From the NCBI GenBank assembly GCA_017858295.1, contig JAFMBU010000032.1, positions 1 through 13,062 on the forward strand: a stretch of DNA of 13,062 nt, given 5' to 3'. Positions within the stretch are counted from its first letter, which is position 1. Every line of letters begins with the position of its first letter. This DNA comes from Porticoccaceae bacterium. Lineage in GTDB: Bacteria > Pseudomonadota > Gammaproteobacteria > Pseudomonadales > Porticoccaceae. This document shows, piece after piece, positions 1-7,394 of the stretch. Position numbers and translations under genes: made by a program. The notes under the pieces are model-generated. The model searched no databases, was not told where the DNA came from, and worked only from the letters and a program-made list of their open reading frames with translations.

Positions 1-63
1 CAGCCTAACTTATATAGAAGCTACAACAACAAAGGCCGTCGGATCGACGAGATTTTACCTTAG
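1..63 (+). CDS. Possible 3' end of an upstream gene (partial)
   Basis: Frame 1 is open from the first base to a TAG at 61-63, giving about 20 residues ending in RRIDEILP. The stop falls just before the ribosome binding site of the next gene, as expected in a compact operon. Frame 2 is also open across this stretch and runs into the next gene, so the choice of frame is not secure. The fragment is too short to assign a family. Confidence 0.25.
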   Translation, partial: QPNLYRSYNNKGRRIDEILP

Positions 64-77
64 CAAAGGAATGTTAA

Positions 78-692
78 ATGAACTGGTACTTTTTACGCCA
101 CGGACAAATTAATTCGAACCTAAATAAAGTCTATTCAGGTCGCAGCGACGAGCCCCTAAATGCCCTGGGTCTTCAACAGGCTGCTCAGGCTGCCAAATTA
201 GTTTCGCCTAAATCTATCGATTTAGTGATCTCCAGTCCTCTAGCCCGTGCGGGTCAGACGGCGACTATTGTGGCGTCGGCGAACAATATAAATGTCAGCT
301 TTGACCCAGCTTTTAATGAAATGGTCTTTGGGCCCTGGGAGGGTTTGAGCGAAGCCCGAGTTAAACAGCAATACCCCTTGGAGTGGGCGCTGTGGAATTC
401 TCAGCCTCACAAGTTAAAGTTGCAGGGCAGGGAGACTTTGGAAGAATTGCAGGCGCGGGTCATTGCTGGCATGCGCCATATAGAGGCGGAATCTGAGGGC
501 AAGGCCAGTAATGTATTAGTTGTCAGTCATGTCGCGGTGATACGGGTTGTTGCGCTCTATGCTCGGGGCCTGCCGCTGGCAGACTATAAATCTATTGCGG
601 TTGATAACTGCCAGCTTTTTCCTGTGTCGATTAGCGAAGAGGCATTGCAGGCTTCTCGAAAGCAGACGGTCTCTCTGGGCGTGTCCCTGTGA
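78..692 (+). CDS. Histidine phosphatase family protein (CobC/phosphoglycerate mutase-like)
   Basis: This is a small cytoplasmic phosphatase of the histidine phosphatase superfamily, which works through a phosphohistidine intermediate. The N-terminal LRHG motif supplies the nucleophile His8. SSPLARAGQTA supplies the phosphate-pocket Arg57. FNEMVFGPWEG supplies the acid Glu81, and VVSHVAVIR supplies the second His151. All core residues are present, and 204 residues is a normal length for the CobC-like branch. The ATG start has an AAGGA box at 66-70, 7 bases upstream. The gene overlaps the next one by 4 bases (GTGA). The closest named relatives are alpha-ribazole phosphatases, but there are no other cobalamin genes here. 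Beside a sugar nucleotidyltransferase, a phosphosugar or other phosphometabolite is a more likely substrate. That substrate is inferred; the fold is secure. Confidence 0.93.
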   Translation: MNWYFLRHGQINSNLNKVYSGRSDEPLNALGLQQAAQAAKLVSPKSIDLVISSPLARAGQTATIVASANNINVSFDPAFNEMVFGPWEGLSEARVKQQYPLEWALWNSQPHKLKLQGRETLEELQARVIAGMRHIEAESEGKASNVLVVSHVAVIRVVALYARGLPLADYKSIAVDNCQLFPVSISEEALQASRKQTVSLGVSL

Positions 693-1381
693 AGGCGGTT
701 TTACTGATAGCCGGATTAGGCACGCGTCTACGTCCCCTTACCGATTCGATTCCCAAGTGTCTGTTGCCGATTAATGGGGTGCCGTTGTTAGCTATTTGGT
801 TTGACAAGTTGCTCGCGGCGGGTGTCACGGAGGTCTTGATTAACACCCATTGGTTAGCGGGGCAGGTGGTTGATTTTGTTGCCCATTCAACGCCCCCGGG
901 TTTAAAGGTGAGGGTTTACTATGAGCCTACTTTGCTGGGCAGTGCTGGGACGCTTGTTGCCAATCGAAGCTTTTGCAGTGACGGGCCATTTTTTATTATC
1001 TATGGCGATAATCTTTCTGATGTGGATCTGGCCGATCTTTATGCCGCGCATTTGAAACATCGGCCATTGCTAACTCTGGGTACTTTTGAAGCGGAGTTTC
1101 CCGAGCGCTGTGGGATCGCCAAAGTCGATTCCCGTGGGGTGGTACGGGGTTTTGTCGAGAAGCCCGAAAAGCCACGCTCAAATCGCGCTGCGGCGGGTAT
1201 TTATGTGGCAGAACCCGAGGTCTTTGAGTACTTTCCCGAGCCTTCAGAATCATCTGTTCTGGATCTCGGTTTTGATGTGATTCCCAAGTTGGTCGGAAAA
1301 ATGCGCAACTATCCGATTCAACAGCTAATCGATATAGGCACTCCAGAGAATTACCGTAAGGCCAACGGAGGCCTGAGTTGA
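689..1381 (+). CDS. Sugar-phosphate nucleotidyltransferase (NTP_transferase family)
   Basis: The protein probably joins a sugar 1-phosphate to an NTP to give an NDP-sugar for surface polysaccharide synthesis in the cytoplasm. The N-terminal AGLGTRLRPLT (about residues 8-18) followed by PKCLLPINGVPLL is the nucleotide-binding signature of RmlA, GalU and mannose-1-phosphate guanylyltransferases. YGDN near residue 107 carries the metal-binding Asp. VEKPEKP near residue 156 and the C-terminal DIGTPENYRKA are also family hallmarks. At 230 residues it is a minimal single-domain form without the left-handed beta-helix tail of GlmU or ManC types. The start is GTG, overlapping the stop of the phosphatase gene by 4 bases, so the two are probably translationally coupled. 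The sugar and the base (GTP, dTTP, CTP or UTP) cannot be read from the sequence. Confidence 0.92.
   Translation: MKAVLLIAGLGTRLRPLTDSIPKCLLPINGVPLLAIWFDKLLAAGVTEVLINTHWLAGQVVDFVAHSTPPGLKVRVYYEPTLLGSAGTLVANRSFCSDGPFFIIYGDNLSDVDLADLYAAHLKHRPLLTLGTFEAEFPERCGIAKVDSRGVVRGFVEKPEKPRSNRAAAGIYVAEPEVFEYFPEPSESSVLDLGFDVIPKLVGKMRNYPIQQLIDIGTPENYRKANGGLS
1367..1370 (+). promoter_or_regulatory. Ribosome binding site supporting a TTG start
   Basis: GGAG lies 7 bases before the TTG at 1378. This favours the TTG over the in-frame ATG at 1408 for the WecG-STAS gene, and it also gives the same 4-base overlap with the preceding gene as at the junction before. Confidence 0.6.
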
Positions 1382-2514
1382 GTATCACCAGTCGACCTTG
1401 TTCTGAGATGGCGGCAACGGATCGCACCTGCTGGAGTCTTTTGGGGTTGCCATTTGATCAAGTCGATGTGGATCAAGCCGTGGGGATTATTAACCAGGCG
1501 ATTGCCACCAAGGCTAGGTGTTTTCTGTCGACGCCGAATTTAAATTTTATCGTTCAGGCGAAGCGGGATGACTCCTTTTATGAGTCGGTGATTTACAGTG
1601 ATTTGGTGGTCGCCGATGGTATGCCGGTGATCTGGACGGCAAAACTGCTCGGCATTCCACTGCGCAGTCGTGTTGCAGGTTCGTCGCTATTTGAACGGCT
1701 GCAGAACACCCAGCGCGACAAACCCATCTCGGTATTCTTTTTTGGTGGCCAGGGCGATGTGGCACAAGAGGCTGCAGATAAGCTCAATGACACATCTGTC
1801 GGTATGGTCGCCTGTGGTGCTCTTAATCCTGGAACGGGTTCCGTTGAAAGCATGAGCAGCGATGAGATTATCGAGCAAATTAATGCTGCGAACCCGGACT
1901 TTTTAGTGGTGTCCCTGGGGGCGAAAAAAGGCCAGCAGTGGATTATGCATAATCGCGAGAGACTCAATGCTTCGGTGATTAGTCATCTTGGGGCGGTGGT
2001 TAATTTTGTCGGTGACACTGTTCAGCGGGCTCCCAAACGCTGGCAGAAGATGGGGTTGGAGTGGTTGTGGCGGATTGTCCAAGAGCCACTTTTGTGGAAG
2101 CGCTATTTTATTGATGGTCTCTGGTTTCTGCGGTTTATGGTCACACATGTCTTGCCCCTGGCGCTCTATCAGAAGTTGCTCCGGGGTCATGCAGATAAAA
2201 ATCTGTTTATGGAGATTGTTAGCGATGCTGAGGGGGGTAGCGTCGAGATGCAGTTGGGGGGGGCGGCCACAGCGATGAATGGCGTGGTGCTAAGGTCTGG
2301 CTGTCGCAGGATACTGGAACAATTGCAGGCTATCCCTAGAGTTTCAATCAATTGCGCGGATTTGGACTATATTGATAGTTCCGCGCTGGGAACTCTGATG
2401 TTGTTAAAAGCGAATATTTTGCGTCGCGGAGGCGCATTAGGCCTGTTCCGGGTCAGCAGACGGATCCGCCGTCTGATGCATCTGCATGGTGTCGAAGGGT
2501 TTTTGTTGGAGTAA
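1378..2514 (+). CDS. WecG/TagA/CpsF family glycosyltransferase fused to a C-terminal STAS domain
   Basis: Residues about 17-245 form a WecG/TagA/CpsF (GT26) glycosyltransferase, a family that moves a sugar from a nucleotide sugar to a polyprenyl-linked acceptor at the inner membrane. Signatures are STPNLNFIVQA (51-61), VVADGMPVIW (77-86, with conserved Asp80), RVAGSSLFERL (98-108), ISHLGAVVNFVGDTVQRAPK (201-220) and GLEWLWRIVQEPLLWKRY (226-243). A hydrophobic stretch at 244-268 may hold it at the membrane. Residues about 285-378 look like a STAS domain, with the anti-sigma-antagonist motif LDYIDSSALGTL (329-340). Typical family members are near 250 residues, so the extra ~110 residues are an addition. 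The TTG start overlaps the previous stop by 4 bases; ATG at 1408 is the alternative. The STAS domain may regulate the enzyme or bind a partner. The domain calls are firm; the role of the fusion is inferred. Confidence 0.9.
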   Translation: MSITSRPCSEMAATDRTCWSLLGLPFDQVDVDQAVGIINQAIATKARCFLSTPNLNFIVQAKRDDSFYESVIYSDLVVADGMPVIWTAKLLGIPLRSRVAGSSLFERLQNTQRDKPISVFFFGGQGDVAQEAADKLNDTSVGMVACGALNPGTGSVESMSSDEIIEQINAANPDFLVVSLGAKKGQQWIMHNRERLNASVISHLGAVVNFVGDTVQRAPKRWQKMGLEWLWRIVQEPLLWKRYFIDGLWFLRFMVTHVLPLALYQKLLRGHADKNLFMEIVSDAEGGSVEMQLGGAATAMNGVVLRSGCRRILEQLQAIPRVSINCADLDYIDSSALGTLMLLKANILRRGGALGLFRVSRRIRRLMHLHGVEGFLLE

Positions 2515-2517
2515 CAG

Positions 2518-4134
2518 ATGGTTTTTAAGGACGAAAATAGTACAAAAGCTCAATCTGAGCCCCAGAATAACCAGCCGTTAAATATGTCGCCGAAGCTGAG
2601 TGTAGCGCTGTTTGCCTTGGCTCTGGCGTTGAGTTTTTGGCTCTATTGGGATGGACTGGCGGAAGCTGTGTTGCGCTGGGAGCTACAAGAAGAGTATAGC
2701 CACGGCTATATTATCCCGCTGGTGTCCCTGTATATCCTCTGGGAGCGGCGCTTCCAGATTGCCGCCAGTTACCAGAGCTTTTCCTGGTGGGGGCTGCCGA
2801 TTGTTGCTCTGGCACTGGCGGTTCTTTTTGTTGGTGAAATCAGTGCGCTGTATATGCTGATTCATTACTCCTTTATTTTATTGTTGCTCGGTCTGTCACT
2901 TGCCTTTTTGGGCTCGGCGACTCGTCACACCTGGGTACCCATTGCGCTGCTCGGTTTTGCTGTGCCCTTACCCTATTTTATTGAGGTCATACTGACTTCA
3001 AACCTGCAGCTGATCTCGTCGCAGTTGGGGGTTGAGATTATTCGCCTGTGCCGTATCCCGGTGTTTTTGAGTGGCAATATTATTGATTTGGGTAACTATC
3101 AGTTGCAGGTGGTCGAGGCCTGCAGTGGGCTGCGCTACCTGTTTCCGCTGATGAGTCTTGGCTTTATTGGTGCTTACCTCTATCAGGCGTCCCTGTGGAA
3201 AAAAGTCCTGCTATTTTTATCCACCGTGCCGATTACCATTTTTATGAACAGCCTGCGTATCGCTATTACCGGTCTTCTGGTGGATAACTGGGGCACGGAG
3301 ATGGCTGAAGGGTTTTTACATGACTTCGAGGGTTGGCTGATCTTTATGGCCTGCGGTGGGTTGATGCTATTTTTGGTGCTGCTGATGGAGTTGTTTACGA
3401 CGCGCCAGAGTATCCGTCAGGCATTTGCAGTGCCGGTTTCTGTTAGTGCCGATCAGTATGCTGCCAGTGGCACGAATCGCCTGAAATTGCCGCTGCCGGT
3501 TGCTGCGACTATTCCTCTGCTACTTGCTGCCTCGGTTGCTTTGATCTCGATTGAGTCCCGCGAAGATGAAAAGTCACTGGGAAAAACTAATCTGGCAACG
3601 TTTCCGCTGCAACTGGGTGAGTGGAGTGGTCAAGATGGCAGTATTGAAAATGAGGTTGCCGACAAGCTGGGCTTTACTGAATACGTGATGATCAATTATC
3701 ACAACCCTGAGCAGCGCCCAATAAATTTTTATGTTGCCTATTATGCCTCCCAGCGCAAAGGGGTCTCACCCCATTCGCCAAAAGTTTGTATTCCCGGGGG
3801 TGGCTGGGAAATTGCTGAGTTTTCCCGTACCACAGTGGACCAAATACCAGTCAATCGGGTGTTAATTCGCAAGGGGCTGCAGGATCAGATTGTCTATTAT
3901 TGGTTTGAGGAGCGCGGGGTTCCGATTGCCAATGAGTATATTAAAAAGTGGATGTTATTTAAGGATGCACTGTTTTTAAATCGTACCGATGGTTCGTTAA
4001 TTAGAGTCACGACTCCGGTACTGCCTGATGAGAGCGTTTTGGACGCCGATCAGCGTGCACAAGAATTTATTCGCTCGAGTCGAAATCAATTGTTACAACT
4101 TTTGCCGGCTAAAAGCCTGGAGGGAACCCAATGA
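2518..4134 (+). CDS. xrtD: Exosortase with fused EpsI domain (probably XrtD type)
   Basis: This is a polytopic inner-membrane cysteine transpeptidase-like enzyme, predicted to process proteins carrying a PEP-CTERM or related C-terminal sorting tag. Residues about 25-295 hold many hydrophobic helices and the exosortase catalytic triad: Cys202 in VEACSGLRYL, Arg247 in MNSLRIAITG and His268 in FLHDFEGW. After another membrane segment at about 325-343, residues 350-530 form an EpsI domain, with PLQLGEWSG (363-371), SPHSPKVCIPGGGW (417-430, Cys424) and YYWFEERG (460-467). The 538-residue fused layout fits XrtD (VPLPA-CTERM type), though some XrtA proteins also carry EpsI; only a model search would separate them. 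The ATG has GGAG 6 bases upstream and lies 3 bases after the glycosyltransferase stop. It overlaps the lipoprotein gene at ATGA. Confidence 0.93.
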   Translation: MVFKDENSTKAQSEPQNNQPLNMSPKLSVALFALALALSFWLYWDGLAEAVLRWELQEEYSHGYIIPLVSLYILWERRFQIAASYQSFSWWGLPIVALALAVLFVGEISALYMLIHYSFILLLLGLSLAFLGSATRHTWVPIALLGFAVPLPYFIEVILTSNLQLISSQLGVEIIRLCRIPVFLSGNIIDLGNYQLQVVEACSGLRYLFPLMSLGFIGAYLYQASLWKKVLLFLSTVPITIFMNSLRIAITGLLVDNWGTEMAEGFLHDFEGWLIFMACGGLMLFLVLLMELFTTRQSIRQAFAVPVSVSADQYAASGTNRLKLPLPVAATIPLLLAASVALISIESREDEKSLGKTNLATFPLQLGEWSGQDGSIENEVADKLGFTEYVMINYHNPEQRPINFYVAYYASQRKGVSPHSPKVCIPGGGWEIAEFSRTTVDQIPVNRVLIRKGLQDQIVYYWFEERGVPIANEYIKKWMLFKDALFLNRTDGSLIRVTTPVLPDESVLDADQRAQEFIRSSRNQLLQLLPAKSLEGTQ

Positions 4135-6527
4135 GCGCACAAGTGATAAGGATGCTTAGTCGATTTTTTATAGTCGGTGTTTTTTTACTGTCAATATCAG
4201 CCTGCAGCGGGTCTAAGGAGGAGGCCGCCAATCGCTATTTGAATAGCGGTATAGAGCTTTACACCGAGGGTGAGCTGTCGAAGGCCAATGTCGAGTTGCG
4301 CAATGCACTGCAAATCGACCCCAAGCTGGCCAGTGCCTATTATTATCTTGGCTTGATTGCTGAGTCGCAGCAAAACTGGAAGGCGCTGTTTAAAAATCTG
4401 TCAAAGGTTGAGCAGCTGGATTCCACTCATGTGCAGGCGAAAATAAAGCTCGCCTATCTATTTTTACTGGCTAAACAAGCGGACTCTGCTTTGGAAAAAG
4501 CAGACTTTATTCTTGCTCTGGATGCCGATAATGCTGAGGCCTATGCCATCAAGGCATCCGCCTATTTACAGAAAGAACTCTATGACGTGGCTATGGAATA
4601 CATTGACAAAGCCACGGAGCAGAATGCTGAATCGGTTGAGATTGCCTCGATCAAAATCTCGATTCTACACAAGCAGGGCGAGACTGAGTCAGCTCTGGCG
4701 ATGCTCTCAGATTTGATTGAGCGCGAAGATGACGACTTGCATTTATTGCTACTGCGCACAGAGATCAATCAGGAAATCAATGATGTTGCTGCAATGGAGG
4801 CGGACTATCGCACCCTGATTAGCAATAATCGCGATGAGAAGGCCTTTTACCTGAAATTGGCGAAATTGCTCAATGACAGCGCGCGCATTGACGCGGCAGC
4901 CAAGGTGTTGGAAGACTATTTACGACGCAATAGCAGTGATACTGAAGTGCGCATGGTGATTGTCGATTTACTCTCCAGTAAAGACATCATGGCCGGTGAT
5001 GAGTTACTCGATCACTATATTGCCAGAGACCCTAAAAACGCTGAGTTGCGCTTCTTTCGTATAGATAGATTGATGGCCAAGGGCAGCACTGCGGGAGCAC
5101 TTGTGGAGCTGGAAAACATCATCAGTGGAAATTTTGAGGATCAGCATCTGTTTCGCGCCAAGGCCTTCAAAGCTGATTTGCAGCTCCGCGCTGGACAACA
5201 GGACAGGGCGCTGCAATTAGTTAATGAGGTACTCAGTATCGACAGGCATTTTGAGCCAGCGCTTTTGGTGCGTGCCCGCTATCATCTAGTGGCTGAGGAT
5301 ATAGAGGCTGTGGTCAGTGATCTGCGTACTGTATTGCGCAACAACCCTGAATCTGAGCCGGCGCTAGTGATGTTGGCCAATGCCTATCTGTCATCGGGAT
5401 CCAGTCAGTTGGCGGATGATACTTTTCGCAAGGTGCTAGATATCAATCCGGGCAACGTCCAAGCGGCGGTGCCAGTTATCCAAAGCCTTCTCGAGAAAAA
5501 GGATATAGATCGCTCGGAACGACTGATTGAAAATGCGCTGTTGCGCTCTCCTGACAACGATATTTTGCTGTCGATTTTGGCGCAAATTAAATTGTCTAAG
5601 CAGGATTTTGAAGGCTCGAAAAAAATCGTTTCGCGAATCGACAAAATTGGTCGCAATCCAGCCTTCAGTCATTATCTGTCGGGACGCTCACTGCAGGCTC
5701 AAGGAGACTATAAAGGGGCCTTGGAAGACTATCGCCAGGCTTTGGCCATTAATCCTGAATTGGGTCGCGCCCTAGAGGGGTTGACCACTTCCTACCTTCG
5801 TTTGGACCAGGCAACCAAGTTACTGGGCTACCTGGAAGAGTTTAGAGCTAAGAATCCTAACAATATGATGGCGCTGTCGATTATGGCCTCGATCCACAGT
5901 AAGCGCGGTGACCGAGACACTGCTCGGCAATTATTGCAGCAGGGCTTAGAGCAGGATGCCAAGTGGGTTAATGGCTACACTGCACTGGCGGCCAATTATC
6001 GGGCTGCAGGTGATCCTGAAGCGGCAGTAGGCAGCCTTGAGCTTGGCCTCAAAGCGCTACCTGAGAGTAATCTGTTAAAGATATTGTTGGCGTCTGCCTA
6101 TGAGAAGCTCGACAACAAAGACCGGGCAGTGCAGCTCTATGAAGAGGTGCTCAAGGCTAATCCCGATCATCAGGCGGTGATTAATAATCTTGCCAGCCTG
6201 CTCACTGATGCCTATCCATCCAAAGAAAATATTCGTCGTGCGGTGAAGCTCACAGAACGCTTTGCCGATTCAGAGCAACCTTATTTCGTTGATACCTATG
6301 CTTGGGCGCTGGTTAAGTCTGGTCTGCCTGAGGTGGCTGAGCCACTGTTTGAGAAGGTGATCAAAATAGCGCCATCGGTAGCGGTGTTTCACTATCACCG
6401 CGGGGTTGGACTAAGCCTAGTAGGACTTGGTGATGAAGCTCGGCAATCACTACTCCGAGCCAGAGATCTGGCGTCATCGGATGCTGTGTTACAGGCTCAA
6501 ATAGCCGTTGCTCTAGATAATTTATAA
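4131..6527 (+). CDS. prsT: PEP-CTERM system TPR-repeat lipoprotein (PrsT-like)
   Basis: This is a large envelope lipoprotein made almost entirely of tetratricopeptide repeats. The N-terminus has a short basic segment, a hydrophobic core and the lipobox SISAC, with Cys25 as the lipidated residue. Ser at +2 suggests delivery to the outer membrane. Repeats follow from about residue 33 to the end, with typical units near 33-66, 525-544 (GDYKGALEDYRQALAINPEL) and 663-680. Long TPR lipoproteins of this kind occur beside exosortase genes and are named PrsT. The reference family is nearer 900 residues from memory, so 798 is slightly short but intact. It probably acts as a periplasmic scaffold for polymer export or for the sorting machinery. 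GGAGGG at 4119-4124 precedes the ATG, and the 4-base overlap with the exosortase implies co-translation. It is the last gene of the operon. Confidence 0.88.
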   Translation: MSAQVIRMLSRFFIVGVFLLSISACSGSKEEAANRYLNSGIELYTEGELSKANVELRNALQIDPKLASAYYYLGLIAESQQNWKALFKNLSKVEQLDSTHVQAKIKLAYLFLLAKQADSALEKADFILALDADNAEAYAIKASAYLQKELYDVAMEYIDKATEQNAESVEIASIKISILHKQGETESALAMLSDLIEREDDDLHLLLLRTEINQEINDVAAMEADYRTLISNNRDEKAFYLKLAKLLNDSARIDAAAKVLEDYLRRNSSDTEVRMVIVDLLSSKDIMAGDELLDHYIARDPKNAELRFFRIDRLMAKGSTAGALVELENIISGNFEDQHLFRAKAFKADLQLRAGQQDRALQLVNEVLSIDRHFEPALLVRARYHLVAEDIEAVVSDLRTVLRNNPESEPALVMLANAYLSSGSSQLADDTFRKVLDINPGNVQAAVPVIQSLLEKKDIDRSERLIENALLRSPDNDILLSILAQIKLSKQDFEGSKKIVSRIDKIGRNPAFSHYLSGRSLQAQGDYKGALEDYRQALAINPELGRALEGLTTSYLRLDQATKLLGYLEEFRAKNPNNMMALSIMASIHSKRGDRDTARQLLQQGLEQDAKWVNGYTALAANYRAAGDPEAAVGSLELGLKALPESNLLKILLASAYEKLDNKDRAVQLYEEVLKANPDHQAVINNLASLLTDAYPSKENIRRAVKLTERFADSEQPYFVDTYAWALVKSGLPEVAEPLFEKVIKIAPSVAVFHYHRGVGLSLVGLGDEARQSLLRARDLASSDAVLQAQIAVALDNL

Positions 6528-6539
6528 GGCATATATTGA

Positions 6540-6557
6540 ATACCTAGTCATAGGTAT
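6540..6557. repeat. Perfect inverted repeat resembling a NarL-type 7-2-7 operator
   Basis: ATACCTA and TAGGTAT form 7-bp arms around GTCA. Read as heptamers, TACCTAG-TC-ATAGGTA fits the NarL/NarP arrangement TACYYMT-NN-AKRRGTA at 6 of 7 and 7 of 7 positions. A further TTAGGTA lies at 6618-6624. The next gene encodes a NarL-family response regulator, so self-control is a reasonable inference. A weak terminator for the preceding operon is the alternative, but the stem is AT-rich and only TTTT follows, a few bases later. Confidence 0.5.
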
Positions 6558-6603
6558 AGCTGTTTTAATCTGAGCAATCATACATTAATGAATAGTTTGA
6601 GGT

Positions 6604-6631
6604 TGTTTGTTTTATGATTAGGTACTATATT
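6604..6631 (+). promoter_or_regulatory. Candidate sigma-70 promoter for the signalling genes
   Basis: TTGTTT (6604-6609) and TATATT (6626-6631) are 16 bases apart, matching the -35 and -10 consensus at 3 and 5 of 6 positions. The site lies about 64 bases before the preferred start of the response regulator gene, in the only sizeable gap between the two gene groups. A TAGGTA half-site at 6619-6624 sits just in front of the -10 element. No convincing sigma-54 site was seen here. Such matches arise easily in AT-rich DNA. Confidence 0.33.
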
Positions 6632-6681
6632 TAGACGACGCTATGGAATAGCTGAAGTCAAATACTCAGGGACGTGAAGAC

Positions 6682-6686
6682 AAGGA
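6682..6686 (+). promoter_or_regulatory. Ribosome binding site deciding the response regulator start
   Basis: AAGGA lies 8 bases before the ATG at 6695. The in-frame GTG at 6674 has only CAGG 3 bases upstream, which is too close. The ATG also begins the protein at MHVLIVDDH, the usual start of a receiver domain. Confidence 0.6.
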
Positions 6687-6694
6687 ATAAAAAG

Positions 6695-7366
6695 ATGCAC
6701 GTTCTCATAGTTGATGATCACGCTTTTGTATGCGTTGGATTAAAAGCGACACTGCTCGATGAATACAAGGGCATTGACGTCACCACCACAGACCACGGCG
6801 ATACAGCACTGACAATTCTTGCTAAGGACATAATCGACCTGGTTATTGTCGATCTGTTTATGCCTGGAGCAGGAGGTGGTTTTAACTTTATCGCCATGCT
6901 TTGTGAAAGCTATCCCAACCTTCCTGTGATTGTTCTCTCCGCTTCTGAAAATCCTGCCCATATTCGTAAATGTCTGGATTTTGGCGCTATCGGATTTGTT
7001 ACAAAATCTGCTCCCAAAGATGCTTTGTTTGAGGCTATATCACGTGCATTGAAGGGCGAAAAATATGTCCCAGACTCTCTCCGCGAAGCCATGCCCGATG
7101 TGGCGAAAGTGATAGATGAGGTCGATTCGGGAGCCGACGCGGGGATTATCTCTGGACTGATGACCAAACGGCAGATGGATATCTTGCGCCACATCACTCA
7201 GGGTCGCTCAAATAAACAGATCGCACGAGATTTAGACCTGTCTGAAAATACGGTGAAAGTCCATGTCAGCGCCATGTTGCGCGCACTGGGTTTAGCTAAT
7301 CGGACTCAGGCCGGTATTTTGGGCCAAAAACTGGGTCTTGATGAAAGTGCCGACGCCAACAATTAA
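6695..7366 (+). CDS. NarL/FixJ-family response regulator (REC plus LuxR-type HTH)
   Basis: This is a cytoplasmic DNA-binding response regulator of 223 residues from the ATG chosen here, or 230 from a GTG at 6674. The receiver domain (about 2-118) has the acidic pair Asp7-Asp8 in VDDH, phospho-acceptor Asp53 in VIVDLFMPG, Ser82 in VLSAS at the switch position and Lys104 in VTKSAP. The LuxR-type HTH (about 155-210) begins at MTKRQMDIL and contains GRSNKQIARDLDLSENTVKV, the standard recognition-helix region. It is the first gene of the second group, preceded by a NarL-like inverted repeat. It is separated from the hybrid kinase by the receptor and binding-protein genes, but is the only nearby candidate to receive phosphate from that kinase's Hpt domain. 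Its targets are unknown; its own promoter and the exosortase operon are plausible. Confidence 0.93.
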   Translation: MHVLIVDDHAFVCVGLKATLLDEYKGIDVTTTDHGDTALTILAKDIIDLVIVDLFMPGAGGGFNFIAMLCESYPNLPVIVLSASENPAHIRKCLDFGAIGFVTKSAPKDALFEAISRALKGEKYVPDSLREAMPDVAKVIDEVDSGADAGIISGLMTKRQMDILRHITQGRSNKQIARDLDLSENTVKVHVSAMLRALGLANRTQAGILGQKLGLDESADANN

Positions 7367-7394
7367 GTAATAACAAGCACAATATGAGTTTCCT

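Noticed and set aside
78..1381. Cobalamin nucleotide-loop genes (CobC phosphatase plus a CobY-like guanylyltransferase).
   Set aside because: The transferase carries the sugar nucleotidyltransferase signatures GTRLRPLT and DIGTPENY, and no other cobalamin gene is present.
4131..6527. The repetitive TPR coding region as a DNA repeat array.
   Set aside because: The repeats are visible at protein level only. The DNA copies are diverged, and no tandem DNA repeat or CRISPR-like spacing is seen.
6674..6694. Upstream GTG start adding seven residues to the response regulator.
   Set aside because: The only Shine-Dalgarno-like bases are 3 bases from the GTG, whereas the ATG at 6695 has a well-spaced AAGGA and gives a standard receiver N-terminus.
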